From Beta vulgaris subsp. vulgaris (taxonomy: Eukaryota > Streptophyta > Magnoliopsida > Caryophyllales > Amaranthaceae), in assembly GCF_026745355.1 (NCBI RefSeq), contig NC_079209.1:21359571-21423570 (forward strand): a stretch of 64,000 bases of DNA, read 5' to 3'. Position numbers and translations under genes: made by a program. Below the pieces are notes generated by a model. That model was given only the letters and a program-made list of their open reading frames with translations, searched no databases and was not told the origin of the DNA. This document shows positions 11,821 to 24,553 of this stretch, in pieces (the stretch's first letter is position 1; each line of letters starts with the position of its first letter).

Positions 11821-12112
11821 CTTCCTTTGTTCTTTTTCTATTACAACAATTATCATTTTGGGTAGTTTCATATCTATTGTAACATTTTTCACATGTTGGT
11901 AACACAAGCAACTTAAGTTGATGATGTTGCCCTTATTTTATCTTACTAAAACCATCATTAGCTACTCACTTTGCCTCATAAAATTGCTTTTACTTTATTA
12001 AGAATTTATTTTATAGCTATTCTAGTTAACCAAAAGGGTAGCTTTATGCTAAACCACCAATCTCTTTCATTTCCTTAAACCCATTGTCGCAATTGAAAAA
12101 GTACGGAGGAAG
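11821..12112. mobile_element. Stowaway-like MITE, 292 bp
   Basis: Ends CTTCCTTTGTTCTTTTTC and, on the opposite strand, CTTCCTCCGTACTTTTTC. Flanked by TA on both sides, the Tc1/mariner target. The ends resemble the Stowaway consensus CTCCCTCCGT. Confidence 0.75.
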
Positions 12113-12608
12113 TATATATTTGATGGAATTAAAGATTAAAAAAAGTTTGCATATCTTAGTAAAAGAATAAAAGGTAATTAGAACGCTTCTATTATTAACT
12201 AAAAAATTAGATGCCTTGATTTAAAAAAAGGGAAAACATAATAAAATTAACTAAAAATGCTCCATCTCCCAACTAAAATGACTAAGTCAATCAGTTGTAC
12301 TTTACAACACTTCCAGTAATTGCTTTCCCTCTTTCTTCTAGCCTTTCATATATTTCAAGTCTCTCTCTCATATATGCCATATCAATTTTGTTAATTACAA
12401 AGCAATTAATTACTACAAAATGATACACCTTTTATTTTATTCTCATTCGATTGCAATTATGATTATGAAGATTTCTCATTTTGCTCCACACAAACACATT
12501 TCCATATTTTGAAGTCGAAAGTTCTTGAGATCTCAACCCTTAAAAGAAAATGAAGGAAATGAAGATCATGCATAGCTTTTACGGTTGATTTGGGGAAAAT
12601 ATAAGCAT

Positions 12609-12790
12609 TCACTACTACACAAGCCATACATTGGAGACGCACTTTCCTTGACGCCTAGGTATAGGCGTTAGGCAGATTATATAATCCTGGCTTCCCTCGA
12701 CGCTTAAAAGTGCCGCCCCGCCTTTCCTTGACACTTAGAGGCGTCGCTCCTTTTGTAGGTCGCTTTTACGCGTCGCCCAAGACACGTGCA
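12609..12790 (+). mobile_element. Possible CACTA-type terminus
   Basis: Starts CACTACTACACAAGCC, followed by GC-rich subterminal repeats in both orientations (GACGCC / GGCGTC, 'ttccttgacgc' three times), as in CACTA elements. No matching ...TAGTG end was found downstream, so the element is truncated, diverged, or its other end was missed. No transposase frame seen. Confidence 0.4.
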
Positions 12791-12826
12791 CTGCTCGTGT
12801 TATTTAACCCATCTCATATATTACTA

Positions 12827-13491
12827 TAAGAGTATAAGCAATGGGGTTGGTTTTGGTTGGTCTAACAATAAGTAAAGATAGCTTTACTTAGTTTTACTAT
12901 TGGAGCAATGGGCCCTTGGAGTTGGTTGGTCTGGAATGCTAGACCAACTATGCCTTGGATGATGTGCATAGCAACAAATGAGATGATGCCACATGTATCA
13001 ATATTTCTTTATTGTTGCTTTTTTTTACAAGATTGCTTATTTGTTTTAAAGTGAATAAAATTAGCTTATAATTTTTTGACAAAATTTACATTACAACTAT
13101 AAAAAAAAATTGTCTATAAATTGAGCCTAAATTTGATATATTTTACCATAATTTTTCACAACCTACTTTTCTTTCTAATAACTTTTTCCTACCTAAAATT
13201 ATTCAAAATGTATATAAATTAATTAAGATATCACTAATTAAAACATGAAAAATAAAAATTATCTACTCTATATAAGAATAAGAACATTTTATAGGAAAGA
13301 GAGTATATGATGGAGTATACCAAAAGTAAGAGAGAGAATTAGAAAAGCCAAGTAAGACTAGTCTACCCATTGTGAGAAAAAAAAGATAAGTTGGTGGGAA
13401 GTTAGTGGGATGTAAGGTGTAAGATCGATGGAGTAAGGAGAGAGAAAGAAAAAAACTTAAAGACCAACCAACCCACTGCTCATGCTCTAAG
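12827..13491. mobile_element. MITE with ~20-bp imperfect inverted ends
   Basis: The left end 'agagtataagcaatggggtt' matches the reverse complement of the right end 'agagcatgagcagtgggtt'. Both continue into GGTTGGT. The interior is AT-rich and non-coding. The TSD could not be resolved, so the superfamily is open. Confidence 0.6.
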
Positions 13492-13579
13492 AGCTTAATA
13501 ATACTGGTCGGCCTGGAATTAGATATCGCGCCTAATATTTTGAAGCAACTTAAAACAAAATGAAATCCGCGCCTCTCAC

Positions 13580-14110
13580 TCTAACTTCCCACTACACGAT
13601 TCACTCCATCTCTCATCAATCAAACCCTAATTCACTTCAATTCAATCTAAGTCTTTCACTCTTCAGTTCGTTCGCCTAGCAAAGGTATGCTTCTTGTCGT
13701 ATTTTTCTTATTTTTTTTCCAGTTTTTTTATTCTTCCATTGAATTCAACCTCCTATCAGTCTTTTAGCAAGAACCTTCGCGACATTGGTCAATCTGGCAA
13801 CGAATGTCTGGAAATCTGAATACAAGTCTTCACGTTTGTCTCGAATGATTGTCCTTTTTTTCTTCTTGCAATTATATATCATTCAATTGGATTCTCGAAT
13901 TTTCCACTCAATTATGCTATTTGATATTGAATTTTCTTGAAATTTTCATTGCAGCTGCACGCTTTACAGAATTCGACAAGGAAATTCACAGCAAATTCAA
14001 TTTATAAAGGTCGAAGCCGGGCCAAATTGTGGAGAGGGGTTTACCGCCTTGCTGGATGCCTTGTCCCTCTACCTTATTGGGGTTTTGGTAACCTCTCTCT
14101 TTCTCTATTG
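13580..14110 (+). other. Possible 5' UTR and first exons of an unknown transcript
   Basis: Resembles a plant gene start: 'caaaccctaattcacttcaa', a C/T-rich leader, then a donor-like CAAAG|GTATGC near 13681. About 270 bp later a T-rich stretch ends in TTGCAG before 'ctgcacgctttacagaattc', and another TTTGCAG lies near 14192. No long conserved frame follows; the 65- and 116-codon frames nearby do not match a family I know. It may be cargo of the CACTA-like element. 14,520-14,940 shows nothing. Confidence 0.25.
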
Positions 14111-14943
14111 CTTTTATTTACTTTTGTGTTATAAATTATTGTTATTGTTTCTTGATTTTTAGTTGATGATATTCATGTTCCAAATTTGCAGTCTTGGGTT
14201 GACACTTGAGATTCTCTATTGCTTTGTTTATTTACCATTCTGTTTAATAGGATCACTTATTATGTTGTTTACTGCTTTCCGCTTTCCGTTGCATATATGT
14301 TTGTTTCAATGTTTCTATGGTGTTGTGTGCTTTGGCTTGATCATGGGTCTTCCTAGATTTCTGAAAATTATAAATGCTTCAACTGTCAATTGTGTTGTTG
14401 TACTGGGATGGGTTACAACACGATGCTGCTCTATTTTTGACAGTATTCGTTTGCTTTCTCGTAGAGTTGAACATAACACAATGTGTTCTGTAAAATTATT
14501 ACTCATTAATTAGTACTAAAATATCTAACGATATCTTGTCATTTACTAACTGTGGCATGCAAAACAAAAATCAAAACCATTATGATTTATGTGGAATGCA
14601 ATGTGAGTTAATGAGTAGCATAAGCGAGTAATTAATAAGAAATATGAAGTTCGTAACGAAGTACTTTATGTGTCAATGCATATAAGAGGTGGCTACTATA
14701 AGCTTATATGAGATTATTCATAATGTCACACCATCATTTGAACCCTAGCATGTTATATGGAAGACAAATGTAATAATAATCAAATTTTACGTTTTCGAAT
14801 GATAAAATTGTATAATATGTAAAGTATCTTTTTGGCGGTGTATGTAAAGTATTATTACTTCATATTTTATCCTAAAGTTGTGGTCTATGGAAACTATTAA
14901 TATTAGTAGTTAGGAAAAAGGGAAAGAGTATAAGAGGTTACTA

Positions 14944-16305
14944 CTCCCTCCGTTTCCTAAAGATCTTCCCTCTTTCCGTTTAAGTGCGTTTCTAAAAGAT
15001 CTTCTTTCTTTTATTTTATTCCTTATTTGGATTTTTTCCCCTTTTTACCCTCTCAATCATGTCTCTATCATATGGTCCACCATTACATTATTAATTCAAT
15101 TTTACTCCTTTTCTCTCCCTACTTTAATCCCTTTTTATTTGTTTATTTATCTTAATCTCTTTCTCTCTCCTACTTTACCCACCCCATATCTAGAGATGGA
15201 AATATCCAGTAGATCACCCGACCACCCGCTCCATCCGGTTTATTAAGTGGGTGAAAAACCTGGTTTAAACTGATGATAGCCGGGTGACGGATAACCGGGT
15301 GACGGATGCGGGTCGGGTTCGGGTGATATTTTTTCATCCATCACCCGATCCGTCACCCATTTACCACCCGACCCGTCACCCGTTTAAAGTAAAAAAAAAT
15401 ATAATTTTTTTATTTTTGACTTTTACATTTTTACAAAAACCCAATGTCAGGCCCAAATTAAGTAGTTAACCCAACCCCATATTACTTTCTCACTCCTAAA
15501 AAAACCCCCAAACCCCCCAAAATCCCATCTCTCTATCTCTCGTCATTCTCTCACCCAAAGACCCAAACCCAAGTCCCCAACCCCTTGTTTCTCTCTCCTC
15601 TCGCCTGATGCTACATTGCTACTGCGCTGTCGCTGCACGGCCTTGCCACGTGCTGCTGTAGCTGAGCCTTTCTCTTTCGCTAGCTCTACTCTCTCCTTAG
15701 TGCTGCAGCACCAGAATCCGAGGCAACGAACGACACCGGAGTGCTGCAGCACCACCATACATGTTACTCAGCAATGCCGTAGCTTGACGCCATTGAAGCT
15801 TCTAAACACCTTTGTCGTGTATAAACCTACCTCTTTGTTCTCTGACTTCTTAATTTTTGACCCAAGCCCAAGTTTATCCTTTAATACTTATTTATAAATT
15901 TGAGCCTAGATCTGATTAATTATTCTATTAAGCCATCTTAGTTCTATTTGATTATTAACCATAGTTGGGGTTTGATATGAATCACTTAGTTATCTAGCTA
16001 ATTGGACTGATTTTATAAACTGGTTTTTGGTTCTGTTAATCTAGCTAAACCACCTAGTTTAATCTAATTTAATTCATCCTATTATCACCCGGTCCATCCG
16101 TTTCACCCGTGGGTGATGGATGGATGGATTCGGGTGGATGTTTTACCGGGTGATGGATGGATCGGGTGGGGTGGATGGATGCGGGTGATGGTACACCCGC
16201 CCCGAACCCGATCCATTTCCATCTCTACCCATATCCCACACATATGGATTCTCCTTGGTATCTGTAGGAACAGTAACAAGGAAGATCTTTAGGAGACGGA
16301 GGTAG
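14944..16305. mobile_element. Stowaway MITE split by a hAT insertion
   Basis: Inverted ends CTCCCTCCGTTTCCTAAAGA and TCTTTAGGAGACGGAGGTAG with TA on both sides. Removing the nested hAT element (15191-16227) and one TSD copy leaves ~317 bp, a usual Stowaway size. The 3' terminal bases (GGTAG rather than GGGAG) have drifted. Confidence 0.9.
15191..16227. mobile_element. Non-autonomous hAT element, 1037 bp
   Basis: Ends TAGAGATGGAAAT / ATTTCCATCTCTA with a perfect 8-bp TSD (CCCATATC at 15183-15190 and 16228-16235). Subterminal regions repeat GGGTGACGG or GGGTGATGG in inverted order. The middle (about 15480-15900) looks like a plant 5' UTR and short exon (CT-rich, then GC-rich frames) and could be captured gene DNA. 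No transposase. Confidence 0.9.
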
Positions 16306-16307
16306 TA

Positions 16308-17024
16308 CTAAGTAACTAGTGAGTAGTGAGTTGTGACTAGTGACTAGTGAGCATTGGCTACTGACTACCGCCCCCTATATGCACTAAAAAGTAGCGGCAA
16401 GTCGTTAGTAATGAATTAAGATTTGATTAATAAAAGAAGCATTAAAGAGATTAGAGTAGGATTAGCACTCATAAGCCTAATAATATGATGATAGTATAGC
16501 AGTACACAGTATTATCCTTTTACCGTTTTACGGACGGCATTTGAGGGTCTCCTGTTAGTGAGTCAGTGGCAGTGTTGCTTATTTTTGGACTTTTGGTGCT
16601 CATGCGCACTCCTTGTACAATCATTTCATTTTGCTTTCTATATCCACTCTATCGTCATTCCCTCTTCTTTATATTTTTATCCCAAGCTTTTAAAGATTCA
16701 TTATTAATTGACTGAAGCATGTTCTTCAAGTTACCTTCTTTTTTCATGCCCTGTGATCTGCTGTGTTGTGTTGTGCTGTGTTGTGCTGCCTGCGCACTCA
16801 ATTTCACCCCAACTTTTTTTACTGCTTCCCCCAGGCCCAAGTTAACCCTTTATTCTATCTTTCTTTCTTTCTTCCCCTTTTCTTATTTACAGCGGCCAGC
16901 TAGTAAATAATTAAAGTAAGGTAAATATCCAACAAACGCAAGCTCCCATGTGCTTTTCTTCTCTTTTTATATTTCCTTGAGATTTAAAAAAAGGAGCACA
17001 GAAGTTGAGGATGTGAACAATGAC
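16308..17024. other. Intergenic, nothing recognised
   Basis: Low-complexity patches only (a TAGTGAG/ACTAGTG cluster at 16315-16350, a TGTGTTGTGTTGTGCTG stretch near 16765, CTTT repeats near 16860). Confidence 0.5.
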
Positions 17025-18760
17025 AATTGGTATGTACGTACTCTGTGAAGACAAATTGATTGGTCACCTTTAATCAACTTTAGAAGTCGCCTACATAGAA
17101 ATCTCCGCTTTAAACAACTAATAGAATATATTGGATCTTTTATTTTCTTTACAATTTAGTTATTTACAAATAAATTGGACTATTGGAGGATAATTATTTG
17201 GTTTTGGACTTTTGGCTAAAGACTTTCGAGTATTTTTTAATGCATTGAGTGGATAAGTTTCTATAACTTGATTATTTGCATGGTTTTAATTGTGTTAGGC
17301 TACTCATACAACTGCTACTGGGCAGCCACATTCACCACAGGGAAGTTCATGGAGCTCTTCTAGTATTTCCAAGGCGAAACTCACATGGCTTGATGTAGTC
17401 AAACAGTTGTCAGCAAATATGCCATCCTCAAAACCCCACCGCCTGAGGTTAAATTACACGAATTCAATCTACCGCTTCAGACTTATCCGCAAGTAGCGTA
17501 TCGATTTTCAATTGGGGTATTTTTTTTAATTAACTTAAAAAGCTTATAAAATACAACTAATTTTTTATCTAATGAAATAAGAAAATCTTATATAGGCGTG
17601 TAAATACAACTCTTTTTGTGCAGTGTGCTCGCACATTTTGTTTAACAATAGGTTTTCATCGAGCCTGCAAGTCGTTTATTTGCGAAAACAGCTACTATAT
17701 CCACTGGTTGGCTGTAGGTCCTGAACCGGCTAAAGATATTCAGATGACGTTTGACACTCAAGTAAGTGATTCTAACATGGATTTTTTTTTTATTTATGAA
17801 GCTATATGTAAGAGAAAAATATTAATTATAATTATAATAATAAAATAATTTTGCAGATTCCTTGCCCCGATTCAGATCTTGACAGAGAGTTGCTCTTGAC
17901 ATGCTCTTTTATTTACGATGCCAGATGTAAGTAAATGGAGAGAGATGCATTGGAACAGGCATGAGCGTAAGCAGCCTTTATTCGATCAGACACAATACCT
18001 TTAAAATGCGTGCAGATTGCATTAGTTTGTTGACATAAAAGTCAAACGGAGAGAAATTGGTATATTTTGAGTTACTTATTGCAAGTTGATTCTAAATACA
18101 GCTACTTATATTTTAGATGACATTCATTTTAATGTGGAGCTACTTATCTTTCGCGTTCACCTGTTGAGCATAGGAATCGTCAATAGCGTGAAGCAAAATA
18201 CACTACATTGCTCTACATGTTGACATCAAAATTGAAGCGTCAACCCCATTTGTCTTGTAAGCTCCTAGATGACCGATGCATATAATATTTTTATCCTATA
18301 TGCCATTGTTATACTACCCATTCTCACAATACAACAAATAAAACTTAAAAGTATTTAAATAGTAGATATTAATAATTATAATTTTCGACTAAAAATCATC
18401 AAAAATGTCGAAATAAAAAAAATCCGACAATATAAAAAGATTCGGACTATAAAAAATATTTTCGGACAAAAAAAAAATTCGGACCAAAAAATTTCGGACC
18501 AAACTAGACCAACTAATGAACTAGGAACTTGAAAGGTTGCTCTTGAGATGCCCTTCATTTTCGGAGCCAAAAAAATTTCGGACCAAAAAGTTCCCAACGA
18601 ACATGCTTGCATCAATATTCCATACAAACATGATATTAATCTCATAAATAAATCTCATACTTAACATGTTCGTAGCAATCATATAATAACTGACATAATC
18701 CCCACACATGATACTATATAACTTTCCTTCCTAAAATCATGATACTACATCAAACTACAC
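17025..18760 (+). repeat. Array unit A (left edge type)
   Basis: 1736 bp. Retains an ~85-bp longer intron between exon pieces 1 and 2 (from 'ttaattaacttaaaaagctt' to 'ataggcgtgtaaatacaact'), shared only with unit L. Exon piece 2 spans ~17624-17761 and is followed by GTAAGT. Confidence 0.9.
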
Positions 18761-18977
18761 ATTGGTATGCACGTAGTCTTTAAAGACAAATTTGATTGGT
18801 CACCTTTAATCAACTTTAGAAATTGCTTACATAGAAATCTCCGCTTTAAACAACTAATAGAATATATTGGATCTTTTATTTTGTTTTCAATTTAGTTTAT
18901 TTACAAATAAATTAGACTATTGGAGGATAATTATTTGGTTTTGGACTTTTGCTAAAGACTTTCGAGTATTTTTTAAT

Positions 18978-19045
18978 GAGAACGTATTGTGTCGGACTCG
19001 TCCGACACAACACTCTCATCGGACGAGCAACGCAACGCGCGCGAC
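18978..19045 (+). repeat. MULE left terminal inverted repeat
   Basis: GAGAACGTATTGTGTCGGAC start with an internal palindrome GTGTCGGACTCGTCCGACAC at ~18988-19007, then another CGGACGAG. Matches the first 29 bases of the smaller element at 48467 exactly. Confidence 0.85.
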
Positions 19046-19489
19046 TTATTAAAAAAAAAAAAAAAAAACACTTTCATCCCCTTCATCCGCTTCATCCGCC
19101 ATTGTTCAAGAACAAAAACATATCCAAATCCACTTTCTCACTACAAATCTAGTTCCACTACTGAAATCTAGTTCGTTACAAATTGAACAAGAATGTCACC
19201 GAAGATTCGAATTCACAAATCGCAAGTTCGTTACAAATTGATCTGAGCAATGAGAATACTCACGAGATCTCACATTACAAATTGAACTAAACAATGAAAA
19301 CCGTAACACAGATATCACATCAGAAAAAAAAAAAAAGAAATTACATGAAGAATCAGCTGGAATACAAGACAAAGAACAGGTGTATGTCTAAATTAATTTT
19401 CAATTGCATTTACTCATTTTCAGTTAAATTTTGATTGTATCAGTTAGTATGATAAAATTATTTACATTGCAACAAAAGTCTATTTTTCA

Positions 19490-20340
19490 CTCATTAACTT
19501 CTTTTTCAGTTAGACTTATTAGTTTTCAGTTAGACTTATTAATGTTCAGTTAGAGTATTTAGTTTTCAGTTAATATAGTTTTCAGTTAGATAATTTAGTT
19601 CAGTTAATATTAGTTTTCAGTTAGACTTATTTAGTTTTCAGTTAGACTTATTTAGTTTTCAGTTAGACTTATTAAGTGTTCAGTTAGAGTACTTTAGTTT
19701 TCAGTTAATATACTTTTCAGTTAGACTTATTTAGTTTTCAGTTAGACTTATTTAGTTTTCAGTTAGACTTATTAAGTGTTCAGTTAGAGTAATTTAGTTT
19801 TCAGTTGACTTATTAACTCTTCAGTTAGACTTATTTACCTTCAGTTAGACATTTATTTCGTTAGACTTATTTACTCTTCAGTTAGACTGATTCAGTTAGA
19901 CTATTAGTGTTCAGTTAGATAATTTAGTTTTCAGTTAGACTTATTAACTCTTCAGTTAGACTTATTTACATTCAGTTAGACTTATTTTTCTTCAGTTAGA
20001 CTTATTTACTCTTCAGTTAGACTGATTCTTAGACTAATTTAGTTTTCAGTTAGACTTATTTAGTTTTCAGTTAGACTTTTAACTCTTCAGTTAGACTTAT
20101 TTGTTTTCAGTTAGACTTATTTGCTCTTCAGTTAGATAATTCAGTTAGACTAATTTAGTTTTCAGTTAGACTGATTCAGTTTTCAGTTAGACTTATTTAG
20201 TTTTCAGTTAGACTTATTTTCTTTTCAGTTGGTCCTTAATTTATTTCATTTAGTATAATTATTCTTTCATTTGATACTATTACAATCATTTCAGCTACAC
20301 TTGTTTAGTTTTCAGTTAGTGCTTTTGTTCTTTAAGTTAG
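19490..20340 (+). repeat. TTTCAGTTAGACTTATT minisatellite, block 1
   Basis: Head-to-tail ~20-bp units (variants of TTTTCAGTTAGACTTATTTAG) occupy the sequence between the left terminus and the transposase start. Unit length varies by a few bases, giving an irregular array. Confidence 0.93.
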
Positions 20341-20358
20341 TGTCCTAATTTTTTGACA

Positions 20359-23300
20359 ATGAACTCAACAGCTGAACATGAATATCTCAAGTACATCAAT
20401 GACGAAAATATCAGTAGCAGTTTAATAGGGAGACATGTTACAGATCACAAAGATGGTTACAACTTGTATCAAGCACACTCAAGAGCATTAGGATTTAGTA
20501 TTAGGAAACAAACTCTAAGGAGGAGGAGAATTGATAATTCAATATACGAATTCTACTTGGTTTGCTCAAAGGAAGGAGGCTCAAAATCAACAAACAAAAT
20601 AACAGAACCAAAAGAAAAAGACACACAACAAGAAAAACCTGTTCAGATACCAGATGTTGAGCAGCCAACCAAAAAAGAAAGGAAAGAGTAGTCAATGAAA
20701 CAAGAACAGCATGCAAAGCCATGGTCAGATTTAAGCAAGAAAAACCTGGTAAGACTTTGTTGTAGTAGCTCATGAGTTGCAGCACAACCATGAGTTGGTA
20801 ATACAACAAGAAATACATCATCTGAAATCAGAAAGGAAGATAACTGAACAAAAAGGACAACTAATACAAACAATGGTTGAATCTGGCATAAAGCCAATGC
20901 ATGCATACAACTTTTTGTGTCATGAGGCTGGATCAGAAGAAGTAGTGGGCCACACAAAAAGGGACCATCTAAACTATATCACACAGTACAGAACAAGATT
21001 GGTTGAAGGAAAGGATATGCAGAGGTGTTGGACTTACTTCAGCAAAGAGCGGATGATGATCCTGCATTCTTCTACAGGCTGAAATTTGGGGAACATAACA
21101 ACATGTCAGCTACTTTTGGCGAGATTCAATGATGTTGGAGGACTTCAAAGCATATGGAGATGTTATGATATTTGACACAACATATAGGACAAACAAATAT
21201 GGACTGATATGTGCACCATTTGTTGGCATAAATTGCCATTGGAAAACAACAATGTTTGCATGTGCTTTCATAACTAATGAAAAGGAAGAGAGCTTTGAAT
21301 GGCTACTAGAAACATTCAAGAGAGCAATGTGCCAACAAGAGCCAAAGACAATTTTCACTGATCAAGATAAGGCAATGGGCAATGCAATTGAAAAGGTATT
21401 TTTCAGTTAGAATTATTTAGTTTTCAGTTAGAATTATTTAGTCTTCAGTTTGAGTTATATTATTAGTTAGATTATTTATAATTCAGTTAGACCTATTTAG
21501 TTTTCATTTAGACTCATTAATTTTTCAGTAGCCTTATTTACTTTTTAGTTAGACTAATTTACTTCTCAGTTAGACTAATTTACTTTTCAGTTAGACTCAT
21601 TGAGTTTTCAGTTAGACTATTTAGTTTTAAGTTAGACTCTTTAGTTGTCAGTTAGACTTATTTAGTTTTCAGTTAGACTATTTAGTTTTCAGTTAGACTC
21701 ATTTAGTTGTCAGTTAGACTCATTAGTTTCAGTTAGACTATTAGTTTTCAGTTAGACTCATTTATTTCCACTATTTCAGTTAGACTTCTTTCTTTTTGTT
21801 AGACTTATTGATTATTCAGGTAGACTTAGTTAATTTTCAGTTAGACTTATTTAGTTGTCAGTTACACTTATTTACTTTTCAGTTAGACAAATTTTACTTT
21901 TCAGTTAGACTTATTTAGTTTTCAGTTAGACTCATTTAGTTTTCATTTGGGCTTCATATTACTTCTTTTTGTCTAATGAAATTTTCAGTTAGCATTTACA
22001 CTGTTTTCAGTTAGACTTCTTAAATTTTCAGTTGGTCTTCATATTATTTCTTTACCTTTTAAATTAGATTCACAAGCATTCAAATGAAAGTGATTTCTAG
22101 CATAATATGTACTATCTTAAATCAGGTTTTCCCAAATACAAGACATAGGCTTTGCCTTTGGCATATAGAGAAGAACTTTGTAAGCCACTTCGGATCCCTC
22201 AAGACCAATGAAGACTTCAAGAACATGTTCAAGAACTGTTTGATGGGGTGTCAAAATGAATCAGGCTTTGAAGAATTGTGGGCGAAAATGATGGAATTGT
22301 ATGGACACGAGAAAAAGAATGGTTCGAGCAAGTATATGATCAGAGACACAAGTGGTGCACCGCATTAAAAGGGATATGTTTTCAGCTGGAATCTTATCAT
22401 CACAAAGAAGTGAAGTCACAAATAAGGCAATATCATTCAATGCAAAAGCAACAACAAACCTGTTTGAATTCTATCATATATTTGAGCAAACAGTGAAAAG
22501 ATGGAGAAGCAATGAAACTAGTGACAACTTCCGGAACAGAACTGAACGTCCCAAAGCCGTCAAATCCAAATCAAAGCTTCTGAAACATGCAGCTGATGTA
22601 TACACACTAGCACTGTATAATGACTTTGAAACAGAGTATGAGTGGGCAATGGCATCATTTTTACGAGCATTTGCAACAGAAAACTCACAGCTGAAGTTGT
22701 TTGAAGTCTCACCAGAAGAAGATTTCACAATTCACATACAGTAGCATACGATGAGGCACAACAGAATTAGTGTGCTCATGTCAATGCTTCACAGAGACGG
22801 GGATGCTTTGCTTTCACATAATAAGGGTCATGCACATGTTCAGCATATTTCAAATACCACAACAATATATCCTTAAGAGATGGACAAGACTTGCAAAGTC
22901 AGCAGTATGGGAGAATGTTCAAGGTTAGTGAAATAAATCAATATGACTAACTGACAAATGAAAGCAACTAACTGAAAAACTGAAGACTCCAACTGAAACA
23001 ATTAACTGATCACCTGAAAGATTTAATTAGTGAACTGAAAAAAAAAAGGCTCCAGCTGAAACATTATATAACTAACTGATAATTAATGTTACTACCAGAA
23101 CATTAATTGGGGGTTGTTTTTGTGTGTGGAGGGGGAATATTAGTGTGGGGGTTTTGGGGGGTGTGGGGTTTAACACTTAACTAACTGAAACAATTAACAC
23201 ACCACCTGAAAGAATTTATAAGCTATCTGAAAATTTAGTTAGTCAAATGAACTAATTGACTAAGAAACATTTATTAAAGCAGACAAGGACCAAAGCCAAA

Positions 23301-23644
23301 ATGCACGTTGTGGACACCATGGAGACATGCAATAACCAAGAATTTCTACAACCTAGTGTCAATATGTCAATCAAATGAGGATGCAAGAACATTATGTGAC
23401 AAGTCGTTGAAGGAATTATACAAATCAGTGAAAGAAGTTTTCAAGACGATCAACAAAAACAACAAGAAATCGAAGATGAAGAACTACGAAGACAAACAGT
23501 TGAAAATCCTGAGGTGATAAAGACAAAAGGAAGACCCCAAAGGGAAACAAGAGAGTAAAAGGACATTTTGAGAAGCGTAAAATGAAGACAAGGCATCCGA
23601 ACGAATATGGAACAAAAACCCCAAATGTACCTCAAGTTGAATAG
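20359..23644 (+). pseudogene. FAR1/FHY3-type MULE transposase, decayed
   Basis: Would cut and rejoin element ends in the nucleus through a DDE nuclease. Parts in order: FAR1 DNA-binding domain (20359-20691; YNLYQAHSRALGFSIRK then FYLVCSKEG). The MULE core (20777-21395 and 22126-22744) has catalytic Asp in FDTTYRTN (21174-21176), the second Asp in TDQDKAMG (21360-21362), a CLWH zinc-binding pair (~22148-22160) and the candidate Glu in FEELW (22270-22275). A SWIM zinc finger with CSCQCF and LCFH follows (~22773-22855), then a FAR1-like basic C-terminus (~23300-23644). An intron at 21396-22125 (GT...CAG) is filled with minisatellite; a second at ~22923-23282 contains a G-rich block. Stops or frameshifts near 20690, 21060-21130, 22330, 22745 and 23335 break it. 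Start chosen at the ATG before the FAR1 domain. Confidence 0.85.
21396..22080 (+). repeat. Minisatellite block 2 (transposase intron)
   Basis: About 30 irregular units of TTTTCAGTTAGACTTATTTAG lie inside the intron between AAAAG|GTATTTTTCAG and TTAAATCAG|GTTTTCCC. The exons on both sides have none. Confidence 0.9.
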
Positions 23645-24300
23645 TGTTCAAATAATATTAGTTTTCAATTGTATTCCATCAGTAATTGTATTAAATTTAC
23701 ACTTGTTTATTCTAAGCTACTCGAAATTCAGTAATATTAGTATTTATTGTCCTTCAGTTAGACTTGTTTATTTTTCAGCTAGTGTTTCTAGTGCTTCATT
23801 AGACGTGTTTACTTTTAAGCTTATATTAATTGAGTTTCAGTTAGACTTGTGTATTTTTCAGCTAGTGTTAATTCTGCTTCAGTTAGACTTATTTATTTCT
23901 CAGCTATCTTTATACTGCTTCAGTTAGACTTGTGTTTTTCAGCTAGTCTTAATATGCTTCAGTTAGACTATTTATTTTTCAGCTTGTATTAATTGTCTTC
24001 AATTAGACTTGTGTATTTCTGCTTCAGTTAGACTTATTTGATTTTCAGCTCTATTAATTACGCTTCAGTTAGACTTGTGTATTTTCAGCTAGTGTTAATT
24101 TCCTTCAGTCAGACTTATTTATTTTTCAGCTAGTATTAATTGTGCTTCAGCTAGACTTCTTTATTTTTCAGCTAGTGTTTATAGAGCTTCAGTTAGACTT
24201 GTTTATTTTTCAGTTAGACTTATAACTCTTCAGTTAGACTTGTTTGTTTTTCAGCTACTATTTACAGTGTTCAGTTAGACTTAAAATTTATATTTACAAA
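23645..24300 (+). repeat. Minisatellite block 3 (between the two genes)
   Basis: Units here alternate TTCAGTTAGACTTG and TTTTTCAGCTAGTGTTAAT, a dimeric variant with a ~40-bp period. It lies between the convergent 3' ends of the transposase and peptidase genes. Confidence 0.9.
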
Positions 24301-24553
24301 TATATGTCATACACTTATTATTATGAGTTAGATTTTTCATTTTTCAGTTGGTATTGTATTTTTCCAATTAATTTTCAAACAACTTCATTTACACAAATGT
24401 ATTCCATTCAAAGTAAGTGTAAATGTACAATTCATTAAAGAACACAGATATAAAATGTAAAATGAGTTCTGTTGCTATTTCTACTGTACATTGCAAAATT
24501 TAATGGTGTGCGATTTCTACTATACATTATAATAATAATAAAAAGTTTGGCAC

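Noticed and set aside
17943..18060. Continuation of exon piece 3 into a second open stretch (PDVSQWREMRWNRHGRKQPL in several units)
   Set aside because: A strong donor CCAGAT|GTAAGT precedes it in the units. The stretch reads well only in another frame, so it is more likely intron.
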